Shown: one piece after another, positions 9,258-18,291 of the stretch | Numbering within the stretch: position 1 is the first letter of the stretch | Layout: each line of letters starts with the position of its first letter | Source of the DNA: Sulfuricella sp. | GTDB taxonomy: Bacteria > Pseudomonadota > Gammaproteobacteria > Burkholderiales > Sulfuricellaceae | DNA length: 41,104 nt | Reading direction: 5' to 3' | Assembly (NCBI GenBank): GCA_028714315.1 | Contig: JAQTMN010000020.1 | Location: 1-41,104, forward strand | The notes under the pieces: model-generated | Told to the model about the DNA's origin: nothing | The model's input: the letters and a program-made list of their open reading frames with translations, nothing else | Database searches by the model: none | Made by a program: the position numbers and the translations under genes

Positions 9258-11588
9258 ATGGGAGCACGTTGGTGGCGGTACCCGGTGCTGGCGCTATCGG
9301 CGCTGGGAATCGTTCTGGCCGCGGCAGTTTTGTTGGCGGGGGTGCTGGCTTACCCCAACCTGCCATCGCTGGAGGCATTGACCGATTATCGGCCGAAAAT
9401 CCCGCTGCGCGTCTATACCGCCGACGGCGCCCTGATCGGCGAATTCGGCGAGGAGCGGCGCGCGCTGGTAAAAATCGACAGCGTGCCGAAGTCCATGCGC
9501 CAAGCCATTCTGGCGGCGGAAGACGATCGTTTTTATTCCCACGGCGGCGTGGACTACATGGGCGTGGCACGTGCCGCGCTGGCCAACCTGACCGCCGGGG
9601 GCGCGCGCGAGGGCGCGAGCACCATCACGATGCAGGTGGCGCGGAACTTTTTCCTGTCCGGGGAAAAAACCCTGACGCGCAAATTCAGCGAAGTGTTGCT
9701 GGCGTTGAAAATCGAGCATTATCTGACCAAGGATCAGATTCTCGAACTCTACATCAACCAGATCTACCTGGGACAGCGCGCCTACGGTTTTGCCGCTGCC
9801 GCCCAGACTTACTTCGGGCGCCCGCTGGAACAGTTGAGCGTGGCCGAAGTGGCGATGCTGGCCGGGCTTCCCAAGGCGCCGTCGCGCTACAACCCGGTGG
9901 TCAACCCCAAGCGGGCGAAGCTCCGGCAGCAGTATGTGCTGCGCCGCATGCACGAACTCAAATATATTTCCGATGCGGAATATCAAACGGCCTTGGCGCA
10001 GCCGCTGGCGGTGAAGCGTGACGTGCAGAACGCCGATGTGAACGCCGACTTCGTCGCCGAAATGGTCAGGCAGGCGATGTTCGAGCGCTACCACGAGGCG
10101 ATCTACAGCACCGGCATGCGGGTTTATACCACCTTGCGCAAGGCCGATCAGGATGCGGCCAACCAAGCGTTGCGGCAGGGCGTGCTGGATTACGACCGGC
10201 GCCACGGCTATCGCGGGCCGGAGGGCTTCGCCGAATTGCCGGCCAGCGCGGCGAATCTCGACGAACTGCTGGAAGACGCCCTGGCCGACGTGGACGTGAG
10301 CAACGGCCTGGTGCCGGCGGTGGTGCTGGAAGCCGGCTCCAGGCAGGTGAAGTGTTACCTCAAGGGCGGCGGCGTGATTTCGATCGGCGGTGAAGGGCTG
10401 AAATTCGCGCAGAAGGGCCTTGCGGAAAGCACGGCCGCCAAGGGCCGCCTGCGCCGGGGAGCGCTGATCCGCGTCCAGAAGGACGACAAGGGCGGCTGGC
10501 AGATTCTCCAGTTGCCCCAGGTCGAAGCGGCCCTGATTTCGGTGGCGCCGCAGGACGGCGCGATTCGCGCCCTGGTCGGCGGGTTCGATTTCAACCGCAG
10601 CAAGTTCAACCACGTGATGCAGGCCTGGCGCCAGCCGGGCTCGAGCTTCAAGCCCTTTATTTATTCCGCCGCGCTGGAAAGGGGCTTCACCGCAGCCACC
10701 GTGATCAACGATGCGCCGATCGTAGTGGACTCCGCCGAAACCGGCGGCCAGGTCTGGGAGCCGAAGAACTATGAGGGCAGCTACGACGGCCCGATGCGCA
10801 TGCGCACGGCCCTGGTCAAGTCCAAGAACCTGGTTTCGATCCGCATCCTGCAAACCATCGGACCGCAGTATGCGCAGGATTACATCACCCGTTTTGGCTT
10901 TTCGCCCGAACAGCATCCGCCGTACCTGACCATGGCGCTGGGCGCCGGATCGGCCACACCGATGCAAATGGCGGCCGCCTATTCGGTGTTTGCCAACGGC
11001 GGCTACCGCACCCAGCCTTATCTGATCGGCCGGGTGGTGGATGCGCGCGGCACCGTGCTGTTGCAGGCCACGCCCAAGCGTGCCGGCGAGGATGCCGAAC
11101 GTGCCATCGATGCGCGCAACGCTTTCATCATGACGTCCCTGATGCGCGACGTGGTGCGGTTTGGCACGGCGGCGCGCGCCATGCAGTTGAGGCGCCAGGA
11201 TCTGGCCGGGAAAACCGGCACGACCAACGACCAGGTGGACGCCTGGTTTGCCGGATTCAATCCCAAGCTGGTGGCGATCGCCTGGATTGGCTTCGATCGG
11301 CCGCGCTCCCTGGGCGGCGCGGAAACCGGCGCTCAGGCGGCGCTGCCGATGTGGATGGGGTACATGGGCAAGGCGTTGAAAGGCGAGCCGGAGGAGGAGC
11401 TGGCTGTGCCGGATGGCGTGCAGGCCGTCAAAATCGACCCGCAGAGCGGCCTTCGCGTGTCCGATAGCGAGGGTATCCCTGAGTATTTTTATCAGGAAAG
11501 CGTGCCGCCGGAGCCGCGCTCCGCCATCGAGGGGCTGTTTGGCGGCGGCAGCAAGTCGCCGGAAGAAGTCAAAGACCAATTGTTCTGA
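9258..11588 (+). CDS. ponA: Penicillin-binding protein 1A (bifunctional peptidoglycan synthase)
   Basis: This 776-residue class A PBP polymerises and cross-links peptidoglycan on the outer face of the inner membrane. It has one N-terminal membrane anchor (about 10-32). The GT51 glycosyltransferase domain shows EDDRFYSHGGVD, GASTITMQVARNFF and LYINQIYLGQRAYGFAAAA. An OB-like insert leads to the transpeptidase domain with SSFK (catalytic Ser about 462), SKN, and KTGT (about 652). I chose the ATG at 9258 because AAGGA is 8 nt upstream; another in-frame ATG at 9249 overlaps that site. The ponA-pilM divergent pair is conserved in many proteobacteria. Confidence 0.96.
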   Translation: MGARWWRYPVLALSALGIVLAAAVLLAGVLAYPNLPSLEALTDYRPKIPLRVYTADGALIGEFGEERRALVKIDSVPKSMRQAILAAEDDRFYSHGGVDYMGVARAALANLTAGGAREGASTITMQVARNFFLSGEKTLTRKFSEVLLALKIEHYLTKDQILELYINQIYLGQRAYGFAAAAQTYFGRPLEQLSVAEVAMLAGLPKAPSRYNPVVNPKRAKLRQQYVLRRMHELKYISDAEYQTALAQPLAVKRDVQNADVNADFVAEMVRQAMFERYHEAIYSTGMRVYTTLRKADQDAANQALRQGVLDYDRRHGYRGPEGFAELPASAANLDELLEDALADVDVSNGLVPAVVLEAGSRQVKCYLKGGGVISIGGEGLKFAQKGLAESTAAKGRLRRGALIRVQKDDKGGWQILQLPQVEAALISVAPQDGAIRALVGGFDFNRSKFNHVMQAWRQPGSSFKPFIYSAALERGFTAATVINDAPIVVDSAETGGQVWEPKNYEGSYDGPMRMRTALVKSKNLVSIRILQTIGPQYAQDYITRFGFSPEQHPPYLTMALGAGSATPMQMAAAYSVFANGGYRTQPYLIGRVVDARGTVLLQATPKRAGEDAERAIDARNAFIMTSLMRDVVRFGTAARAMQLRRQDLAGKTGTTNDQVDAWFAGFNPKLVAIAWIGFDRPRSLGGAETGAQAALPMWMGYMGKALKGEPEEELAVPDGVQAVKIDPQSGLRVSDSEGIPEYFYQESVPPEPRSAIEGLFGGGSKSPEEVKDQLF

Positions 11589-11605
11589 CGCACCAACTCT
11601 CGTCC

Positions 11606-12250
11606 ATGACCAAGGAACTCGGCGCAAAACGTGCCCAGCCGCATCGGGAGCGGGAAAAGGCGGCAAGCCAGAGGATGCGGGAGCGCATCGCGCAGCAGGC
11701 CGCCCGCCTGATCGCGGAAGACGGCCAGCAGGATTACGCCCTGGCCAAACTCAAGGCGGCCCGCCAGATCGGCGCCCCCGACACGCACAACCTGCCCAAC
11801 AACAACGAGGTGGAGCAGGCGCTGCGGGATTACCAGTCGCTCTACCAGAAGGACGAGCAGGGCGAGCGCTTGCGCCAGCTGCGGCAGCAGGCCCTGGCGG
11901 CGATGCGGCTGCTGGAGCGGTTCAATCCCTATCTGGTCGGTTCCGTCCTGAACGGCACGGCGACCCGCTACTCGGATATCAATCTCCAGGTGTTCGCCGA
12001 CAGCGCGAAGGCGGTGGAACTGTTTTTGCTGGGCAAGCAAATGCCTTATAAAAGCGGCGAGGTGCGCCTGCATTTCGGCGGGGAAATGCAGACCTTCCCA
12101 GTACTTACCCTGCAACAGGATGCGACGGAAATCAATATTACCGTTTTCGCCACGGACGACCTGCGCCAGATCCCGCACGGCCATGCCGACAAAAAGCCGC
12201 CGGAACGCGCCCGCGCCAAGCAGGTCGAAACATTGCTAGAAGAGGGATAA
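11606..12250 (+). CDS. Nucleotidyltransferase-like protein of unknown function
   Basis: The 214-residue protein has a charged helical N-terminal half (about 1-105, many Arg/Gln/Glu) and a C-terminal half with GSVLNGTATRYSDINL (G112-S113 to D124-x-N126). That resembles the nucleotidyltransferase-fold signature hG[GS]...Dh[DE]h, but the second acidic residue is Asn here, so catalysis is doubtful. It ends with a basic tail after HGHADKKPPERARAK. It begins 17 nt after the ponA stop with no clear ribosome site, so translation may depend on ponA. I recognise the shape but not a named family. Confidence 0.7.
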   Translation: MTKELGAKRAQPHREREKAASQRMRERIAQQAARLIAEDGQQDYALAKLKAARQIGAPDTHNLPNNNEVEQALRDYQSLYQKDEQGERLRQLRQQALAAMRLLERFNPYLVGSVLNGTATRYSDINLQVFADSAKAVELFLLGKQMPYKSGEVRLHFGGEMQTFPVLTLQQDATEINITVFATDDLRQIPHGHADKKPPERARAKQVETLLEEG

Positions 12251-12280
12251 AGTATTTATACTTCGGCTTGGGCTGGATTC

Positions 12281-12297
12281 GGGCTTGGTGCAAGCCC
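12281..12297. other. Short perfect hairpin after the nucleotidyltransferase-like gene
   Basis: GGGCTTG and CAAGCCC form a 7-bp stem with a 3-nt loop, 30 nt after the stop codon. There is no T-tract next to it, so it is not a classical terminator, but it may stabilise the 3' end. The rest of 12251-12437 holds only a T-rich run near 12346. Confidence 0.4.
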
Positions 12298-12437
12298 CGC
12301 CCATCAAGGATCATCGGCGCCACTATCCCAATGAACTATTTGCCTTTTTTTATTTCCCGCCGCGCGAGCTCCTGCGCACGTTTCCAGGTTGACCGTTCGA
12401 GCGGCGGCTTCCTCGTTTTTTCGCGTGCGCCCTTATT

Positions 12438-13205
12438 GTGAACACCGCGCCCAATCCGCAGACCCCGCCCATTCCTGCCGATGACGATTACAGCAAGTAT
12501 TCGGTCAGCTGGAAAAAAGAAATCGTTTTTATCCTTCGCGCCATCATGGAAAAGGGCGAACTGCTGACCGCCCACTTCGATCGCGGCAGGAACTTTATCC
12601 TGACTTCGATCGTCGATGTCGATCCGGAACAGGGCGAGGTTATCCTGGATTTTGGCGCGAATGCGGTAATGAACCAGAAAATTCTCGCCAGCGACAGGAT
12701 CCTTTTCGTGACGACGCACGACCGGGTGAAAGTGCAATTCACCGCGGGCTGGATCGAGCAAACCCGGTTCGAAGGCCGGGATTCCTTCCGGATCGAGCTG
12801 CCGGAATCGCTGATCAAGTTGCAGCGGCGCGAATATTACCGGGTCACGACGCCAATCGCGCATCCGCTGAAATGCGCGATTGCCGTGGATGGAGGCCAAA
12901 AAATCGAGATGCCCATCGTCGATATCAGCATCGGCGGTATCGGCGTTGTCCTGCCGCAGGCCGAGGCGGGCCTGGAGCCAGGGATGACTTTCCGGGGATG
13001 TCAGCTGGTTCTGCCCGATATCGGCCAGATCGCCGCGACACTGGAGATCCGCAACGTGTTCGAAGTGACTTTGCGGAACGGGCACATAAACAAGCGCGCC
13101 GGCTGCCAATTCGTCAACTTGCCGGCGAACATGCAGTCGATGATACAACGCTACATCATCAAGGTGGAGCGGGAGAGAAGGGCCATGCAGCTGGATCGGC
13201 AATAA
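12438..13205 (+). CDS. YcgR-type PilZ domain protein (c-di-GMP receptor)
   Basis: The 255-residue cytoplasmic protein has a YcgR N-terminal domain (about 20-120) followed by a PilZ domain. The c-di-GMP binding residues are present: the RxxxR motif R131-R135 in QRREYYRVTTP and D162-x-S164-x-x-G167 in VDISIGG. In known relatives such as YcgR, ligand binding brakes the flagellar motor; no flagellar genes are nearby, and the surrounding genes would equally fit a link to pilus motility. The start is GTG (12438) without a strong ribosome site, so the exact start is uncertain. It converges on hemB. Confidence 0.9.
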   Translation: MNTAPNPQTPPIPADDDYSKYSVSWKKEIVFILRAIMEKGELLTAHFDRGRNFILTSIVDVDPEQGEVILDFGANAVMNQKILASDRILFVTTHDRVKVQFTAGWIEQTRFEGRDSFRIELPESLIKLQRREYYRVTTPIAHPLKCAIAVDGGQKIEMPIVDISIGGIGVVLPQAEAGLEPGMTFRGCQLVLPDIGQIAATLEIRNVFEVTLRNGHINKRAGCQFVNLPANMQSMIQRYIIKVERERRAMQLDRQ

Positions 13206-13229
13206 GGCGATTCAGCTGAAAAACACCGG

Positions 13230-13249
13230 ATTCCCGCTTTCGCGGGAAT
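13230..13249. repeat. dRS3-like palindrome between convergent genes
   Basis: ATTCCCGC and GCGGGAAT form a perfect 8-bp stem with a TTTC loop. The ATTCCC...GGGAAT form is that of dRS3-type repeats known from Neisseria and widespread in betaproteobacteria. It sits between the ends of the PilZ gene and hemB and could stop or stabilise both transcripts. Confidence 0.65.
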
Positions 13250-13275
13250 GAGTTCAAAAATGGATCGGCGCTTCT

Positions 13276-14328
<1,053 letters not shown>

Positions 14329-14369
14329 TTACGCGGCGGTCGATGGTGCACGAAAAAAAATTCTGGGGG

Positions 14370-14520
14370 CTGGAACTTAGTTAAATCCAGTCACTCTGAG
14401 TAAGTGGACGGTAACCCTTTCCGTCCCCCGCTTTTCCTCCCTGAGCGGGTGCCTTAATCCCCTATTAAGGCGTTTCGTCCCCCCGGGTTTACTCCCCTTT
14501 TCCCGGGGGGTTTTTATTTT
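14370..14520 (+). ncRNA. Candidate small RNA with C-rich loops
   Basis: A series of hairpins ends in an intrinsic terminator on the plus strand. Stems: CTGGA/TCCAG (14370-14390); GGACGG/CCGTCC (14406-14426); CCCGC/GCGGG (14427-14449) with loop TTTTCCTCCCTGA; GCCTTAAT/ATTAAGGC (14451-14471) with loop CCCCT; and the terminator stem (14479-14510), whose loop contains CTCCCC. The pyrimidine-rich CCUCCC/CUCCCC loops could pair with Shine-Dalgarno sequences, as in other C-rich-loop regulatory RNAs. The 5' end is uncertain; TTAAAT at 14381-14386 could be a -10, which would start the RNA near 14393. I recall, without being able to verify it, a betaproteobacteria-specific 'toxic small RNA' family in Rfam that may be related. 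Confidence 0.7.
14479..14515 (+). terminator. Intrinsic terminator of the candidate small RNA
   Basis: CCCCCCGGG (14479-14487) and CCCGGGGGG (14502-14510) form a perfect 9-bp GC stem with a 14-nt loop, followed directly by TTTTTATTTT. The T-tract is on the plus strand, so it ends a rightward transcript, not hemB or engB. Confidence 0.9.
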
Positions 14521-14524
14521 CAAC

Positions 14525-14563
14525 GGTCATGGTGTATCGCCGCCCCGAATCGCGAAACAGCGA
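14525..14563. repeat. Copy B of the dispersed ~39-bp intergenic repeat
   Basis: It starts GGTCATGG and contains CCGCCCCGAATCGCGAAAC. It agrees with copy C (19507-19545) at most positions and with copy A (1033-1069) with a small gap. It lies just after the small-RNA terminator. Confidence 0.6.
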
Positions 14564-14674
14564 TGCGCCATTACCGTTCCCCTCTCCCCTAACCCTGGTG
14601 GAACTACTAGCCAGTCGACTAGGCCGGCAAACAACGCCAGCCAAGTCGCTGGTTATCTCCCGCAAGCCCTGAAG

Positions 14675-14712
14675 GACTCCGATCCGCTATGGGCTAAAGC
14701 CCATGCGGAGTC
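14675..14712. repeat. Two-part hairpin downstream of engB
   Basis: GACTCCG (14675-14681) pairs with CGGAGTC (14706-14712), and inside it ATGGGCT (14689-14695) pairs with AGCCCAT (14698-14704) across a 2-nt loop. The inner GGCT-AA-AGCC core resembles the double hairpin at 19551-19595. It may end engB transcripts, although no T-tract follows on the minus strand. Confidence 0.5.
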
Positions 14713-14788
14713 GTACGCGGGCGAGGGGGACGAGGGCTCGCTTCGCGAGTTTCACGCTAAAGAAAGATAGCAATCCCGCTTTGCCGAG

Positions 14789-15412
14789 TCAATCCGCGGC
14801 AATATCGGCCGCGTCTTGCGTGGCGGATAGCCACTTCGCCATCACCGCTTCGGCCTCTTCGATGCCGACCCGTTTCGGCGTGGAAAAAAGCTGCACCGTG
14901 CAATTCGGGTAAATCTGTTCGAGTTCCGTCCGGGTCGAGCGCAAAGTCGCCGTGGCCTGCTGCTTGCCGAGCTTGTCCGCCTTGGTCAGCAGGACATGCA
15001 CCGGCTTGCCCGTGGGCAGGAACCAGTCGAGCATCTGCCGGTCGAGCGGGGTGAGCGGGCGGCGGGCATCCATGATCAACACCAGCCCGCCCAGCGATTC
15101 GCGCTCCATCAGGTAGCGGCTCAACACGCTTTGCCAGTGCAGGCGTATCCTTTCCGGCACTTCGGCGTAGCCGTAGCCGGGCAGGTCCACCAGGAAGCGG
15201 TCGTTGCCCAGGCTGAAAAAATTGATCAGCTGGGTGCGCCCCGGCGTTTTGCTGACGAAGGCGAGGCGGTTGCGGTTGGCCAGGGTGTTGATGGCGCTGG
15301 ACTTGCCGGCGTTGGAGCGGCCGGCGAAGGCGATTTCGATGCCGCGGGGCGGCGGCAGGTCGGAGAGTTTGTCCGCCGAAATGTAAAACTGTGCTTCCTG
15401 AAATAATGCCAT
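14789..15412 (-). CDS. engB: Ribosome biogenesis GTPase EngB/YsxC
   Basis: EngB is an essential small GTPase that assists assembly of the large ribosomal subunit. The 207 residues show G1 GRSNAGKSS (31-39), a G3 region with DLPGYG, and G4 LTKADK. I chose the ATG at 15412, giving MALFQEAQF, because AAAAAGGAACAGC precedes it. An in-frame ATG at 15436 would add eight residues (PDRKRNS) that are translated ribosome-site sequence. The gene is divergent from cytochrome c4, and the engB/cytochrome c4/resB arrangement is common in betaproteobacteria. Confidence 0.96.
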   Translation of the reverse strand: MALFQEAQFYISADKLSDLPPPRGIEIAFAGRSNAGKSSAINTLANRNRLAFVSKTPGRTQLINFFSLGNDRFLVDLPGYGYAEVPERIRLHWQSVLSRYLMERESLGGLVLIMDARRPLTPLDRQMLDWFLPTGKPVHVLLTKADKLGKQQATATLRSTRTELEQIYPNCTVQLFSTPKRVGIEEAEAVMAKWLSATQDAADIAAD

Positions 15413-15430
15413 GCTGTTCCTTTTTCGGTC

Positions 15431-15458
15431 TGGCATGATAAGACAGAATTGGTATAGA
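15431..15458 (+). promoter_or_regulatory. Probable cytochrome c4 promoter
   Basis: TATAGA (15453-15458, within TATAGAAT) is a good -10, about 50 nt before the start codon. The hexamer 16 nt upstream is TGGCAT (15431-15436), a weak -35. TGGCAT and ATGCCA (15459-15464) form an inverted repeat framing the promoter, a possible operator. A strong ribosome site AAGGAG precedes the ATG at 15508. Confidence 0.5.
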
Positions 15459-15507
15459 ATGCCACGTTATTTTTGAGCTGATTCGTACAACGGTCAAGGA
15501 GCAAACG

Positions 15508-16134
15508 ATGAAAAAAGCCCTAGCAATGGCAGCGGTTGTCGGGATGGTTGCGGCTTCCGGCGTCAACGCAGAAGAACAAGCGGCGGCCAAGGCCGATCCG
15601 GCCAAGGCGCAGCCGATCGCCACCACGGTTTGCGTGGCTTGCCACGGTGCGGACGGCAACAGCCCGGCGCCGGCCAATCCGAAGCTGGCTTCCCAGCATC
15701 CGGAATACATCAACAAGCAATTGGCCGATTTCAAGTCCGGCGCGCGCATGAACCCGATCATGATGGGCATGGTCGCCTCCCTGTCCCCGGACGACATGAA
15801 GAACCTGGCGGCCTACTTCAGCGGCCAGAAGCAGACGCCGTCCGCCGCCAAGGACAAGGCCCTGGCGGAGCGGGGCGAGAAAATCTACCGCGGCGGCATC
15901 GCCAGCCAGAACGTGCCGGCCTGCGCCGGCTGCCACAGCCCGACCGGCGCCGGCATCCCCGCGCTGTATCCCCGCCTGGCCGGCCAGCATGGCGAATACA
16001 TCGAAACCCAGTTGAAGACTTTCCGCAACGAAGAGCGCGCCAACGACCCCAACAAGATGATGCAGACGGTCGCCATGCGCATGTCCGACAAGGACATCAA
16101 GGCCGTCGCGGAATACATCAGCGGGTTGCATTGA
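15508..16134 (+). CDS. Di-haem cytochrome c4
   Basis: This 208-residue periplasmic electron carrier has a signal peptide cleaved after about residue 21 (SGVNA). It contains two class I cytochrome c domains with haem sites CVACH (C42-H46) and CAGCH (C139-H143). Methionines that could be axial ligands occur in both halves (MNPIMMGMV; NKMMQTVAMRM). Cytochrome c4 usually passes electrons from the bc1 complex to terminal oxidases. The neighbouring resB and ccsB encode the machinery that attaches its haems. Confidence 0.95.
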   Translation: MKKALAMAAVVGMVAASGVNAEEQAAAKADPAKAQPIATTVCVACHGADGNSPAPANPKLASQHPEYINKQLADFKSGARMNPIMMGMVASLSPDDMKNLAAYFSGQKQTPSAAKDKALAERGEKIYRGGIASQNVPACAGCHSPTGAGIPALYPRLAGQHGEYIETQLKTFRNEERANDPNKMMQTVAMRMSDKDIKAVAEYISGLH

Positions 16135-16150
16135 GCAAAAAACTCTTTCG

Positions 16151-16186
16151 ACCGCCGATAAACACGGATAAACGCGTGTCGGCGGT
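16151..16186. repeat. Foldback repeat after cytochrome c4
   Basis: ACCGCCGA (16151-16158) pairs with TCGGCGGT (16179-16186), with ACAC/GTGT inside. The left arm runs on as TAAACACGGATAAACG, the same style of near-repetitive unit seen in the foldbacks at 22045, 35553, 35831 and 39232. Confidence 0.55.
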
Positions 16187-16194
16187 TAAATTCG

Positions 16195-16217
16195 GGGTGG
16201 CTACGCCACCCTTTTTT
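16195..16217 (+). terminator. Intrinsic terminator between cytochrome c4 and resB
   Basis: GGGTGGC (16195-16201) and GCCACCC (16205-16211) with a TAC loop are followed by six T. It ends 11 nt before the resB start, leaving no room for a separate resB promoter downstream. ResB expression therefore depends on read-through or on a promoter upstream of the hairpin. Confidence 0.85.
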
Positions 16218-16228
16218 GTCGGCTGAAT

Positions 16229-18289
16229 GTGAAATCACCTTTCATGCAAGCACCGCGCACTTCGTTTTCCCGTGCCGTCTACGAGCTGTTCAGCTCGATG
16301 CGCTTTGCCATCAGCCTGCTGACGTTGCTGGCCATCGCCTCCATCATCGGCACGGTGCTGAAGCAAAGCGAGCCTTATTCGAACTACATCATCGAGCTGG
16401 GACCGTTCTGGTTCAAGATATTCGCCCTGCTCGGGCTGTACGACGTCTACCATACCGGCTGGTTCCTCGGCATCCTGGTGTTCCTGGTGCTTTCCACCGG
16501 CTCCTGCATCTACCGCCAGACCCCGCTGATGTTGCGCGAAATCCGCTCGTTCCGGGAGCACGCGACGGAGGCCTCGCTACGCGGCTTCGCCCACCGCGCC
16601 GATCTCGCCGTCGGCATCGCCCCTGCCGCTGTATTGGAGCGGTTGACCGGCTATCTGGCCGTCCGGGGATACCGCTACAAGATCCGTGCGGAGGGCGAGG
16701 CGCAGCCGGTGCTGATTGCCGCCAAGACGGGCAGCTACACCCGCCTCGGCTATCTGCTGACCCATGGCGCGATCGTGATCATCTGCATCGGCGGCCTGAT
16801 CGACGGCAACGTCCCGCTCAAGGTGCAGGAACTGCTCGGCTACAAGAAAGTGGAAACGCGCGACCTCGCATCCAACCAGGTTCCCGCGATCAGCCGCCTG
16901 TCCCCGGCCAACCTGTCCTTCCGCGGCAGCATTTCCATTCCCGAGGGCGGCGCGGCGGACGTCATCTACCTGAACGTGGCGGACGGCTATCTGGTGCAGG
17001 ATTTGCCGTTCCAGATCCACCTGAAAAAATTCCGCATCGAGCACTACGCCACCGGCCAGCCGAAGTCGTTCGAAAGCGATATCGTCATCACCGATCCCGA
17101 TTCGAAAAAGGGCTTCGAAGGCACCGTGTCGGTGAACCATCCGATCGTTTACCGGGGCGTGGCGATTTACCAGGCGGGCTTTGGCGATGGCGGCTCCAGG
17201 CTGACACTGAACGGCTGGAACCTGTTCTCGCCGGCGGCGGGCTCGTTCCCATTCAAGGGCGAAGTCAACCAGGCTTCCCGGCTGGCCAACGGCCAGACGC
17301 AATACAGCGTCGAGATCACCGACTTCAAGGCGTTCAACGTGCAGGATACGGGCGAAGGCGAAGACGACGAAGCCGCGCCGCCGCGGGATTTCTGGCGGAA
17401 TGCAGAGCGCGCGCTGGGCGATGCGGCATCCTCGGCGCCGAAAAAGCGCGCGCACAATGTCGGCCCGAGCTTCCAGTATAAAATCCGCGATGCGCAGGGA
17501 CAGGCGAAGGAATTCCACAGCTTCATGCTGCCGCTGTTGCTGGAAGGCCGCCGCTACTTTGTCAGCGGCGTGCGCGGCGCGCCCAACGAGCCGTTCCGCT
17601 ACCTGCGCTTCCCGGCGGATGAAAATGGCGCGATCGACGGCTACATGCGCCTGCGCGGGACGCTGTTCGACAAGACGCTCTACCCCGAAATCGCGCGCCG
17701 CTTTGCCATCTCGGCGACGCCGAATGCTGCCGAACAGGCGCTGCGCATCAAGCTGGCGGAGAGCACGGCGAAGCTGCTGGAAATCTTCGCTCGCGGCGGG
17801 TTCGAGGAGTTGGCCAAGTTCATCGAGGGTTCGGTGGCCAAGGCCGAGCAGGAAAAGGCGGCGGAAGCCTATTTCAAGGTGCTGGAGCGCGCCGGTTTCG
17901 AAGCCTGGCAGCTGTCCCGCGAGCGGGCCGGCCAGAAGCCCGCGCAGATCGACGAACAGACCGCGCTGTTCGTGCGCGACAGCTTGAACGCCGCCAACGA
18001 CAGCTTCTATTACGGCAGCCCAGTTTATTTCCAGCTCGACCATTACGACGAAGTGCTGTCCAGCGGCCTGCAGCTGACCCGCTCGCCGGGCAAGAACATC
18101 GTCTACGCCGGATCGGTGCTGCTGATCCTGGGCGTGTTCGCCATGTTCTACATCCGGGAACGCCGCATCTGGCTGCTGGTCAAATCGGGCGAGGTACTGT
18201 TCGCCATGTCGAGCAACCGCAAGACGCTGGATTTCGAGAATGAATTCGGGCAGCACAAGAGCAATCTGGCGAATCTGTTGAAAGGATGA
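16229..18289 (+). CDS. resB: Cytochrome c biogenesis protein ResB (System II)
   Basis: ResB (Ccs1) works with CcsB to carry haem across the membrane and attach it to apocytochromes c in the periplasm. The 686-residue protein begins with membrane segments at about 24-45 (FAISLLTLLAIASIIGTVL) and 75-95, has another at about 168-190, a large periplasmic domain, and a last membrane segment at about 628-648 (SVLLILGVFAMFYI). The start is GTG (16229); an ATG five codons later is possible, and neither has a clear ribosome site. The stop overlaps the ccsB start region. Confidence 0.94.
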   Translation: MKSPFMQAPRTSFSRAVYELFSSMRFAISLLTLLAIASIIGTVLKQSEPYSNYIIELGPFWFKIFALLGLYDVYHTGWFLGILVFLVLSTGSCIYRQTPLMLREIRSFREHATEASLRGFAHRADLAVGIAPAAVLERLTGYLAVRGYRYKIRAEGEAQPVLIAAKTGSYTRLGYLLTHGAIVIICIGGLIDGNVPLKVQELLGYKKVETRDLASNQVPAISRLSPANLSFRGSISIPEGGAADVIYLNVADGYLVQDLPFQIHLKKFRIEHYATGQPKSFESDIVITDPDSKKGFEGTVSVNHPIVYRGVAIYQAGFGDGGSRLTLNGWNLFSPAAGSFPFKGEVNQASRLANGQTQYSVEITDFKAFNVQDTGEGEDDEAAPPRDFWRNAERALGDAASSAPKKRAHNVGPSFQYKIRDAQGQAKEFHSFMLPLLLEGRRYFVSGVRGAPNEPFRYLRFPADENGAIDGYMRLRGTLFDKTLYPEIARRFAISATPNAAEQALRIKLAESTAKLLEIFARGGFEELAKFIEGSVAKAEQEKAAEAYFKVLERAGFEAWQLSRERAGQKPAQIDEQTALFVRDSLNAANDSFYYGSPVYFQLDHYDEVLSSGLQLTRSPGKNIVYAGSVLLILGVFAMFYIRERRIWLLVKSGEVLFAMSSNRKTLDFENEFGQHKSNLANLLKG

Positions 18290-18291
18290 CC

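Noticed and set aside
9294-11666. Long open frame (790 codons) opposite ponA
   Set aside because: Same reasoning: an antisense shadow of a gene with intact GT51 and transpeptidase motifs.
14370-14520. 6S RNA or another housekeeping RNA at the hemB-engB gap
   Set aside because: The fold is a chain of short hairpins with an intrinsic terminator, without the long irregular stem and central bubble of 6S RNA.
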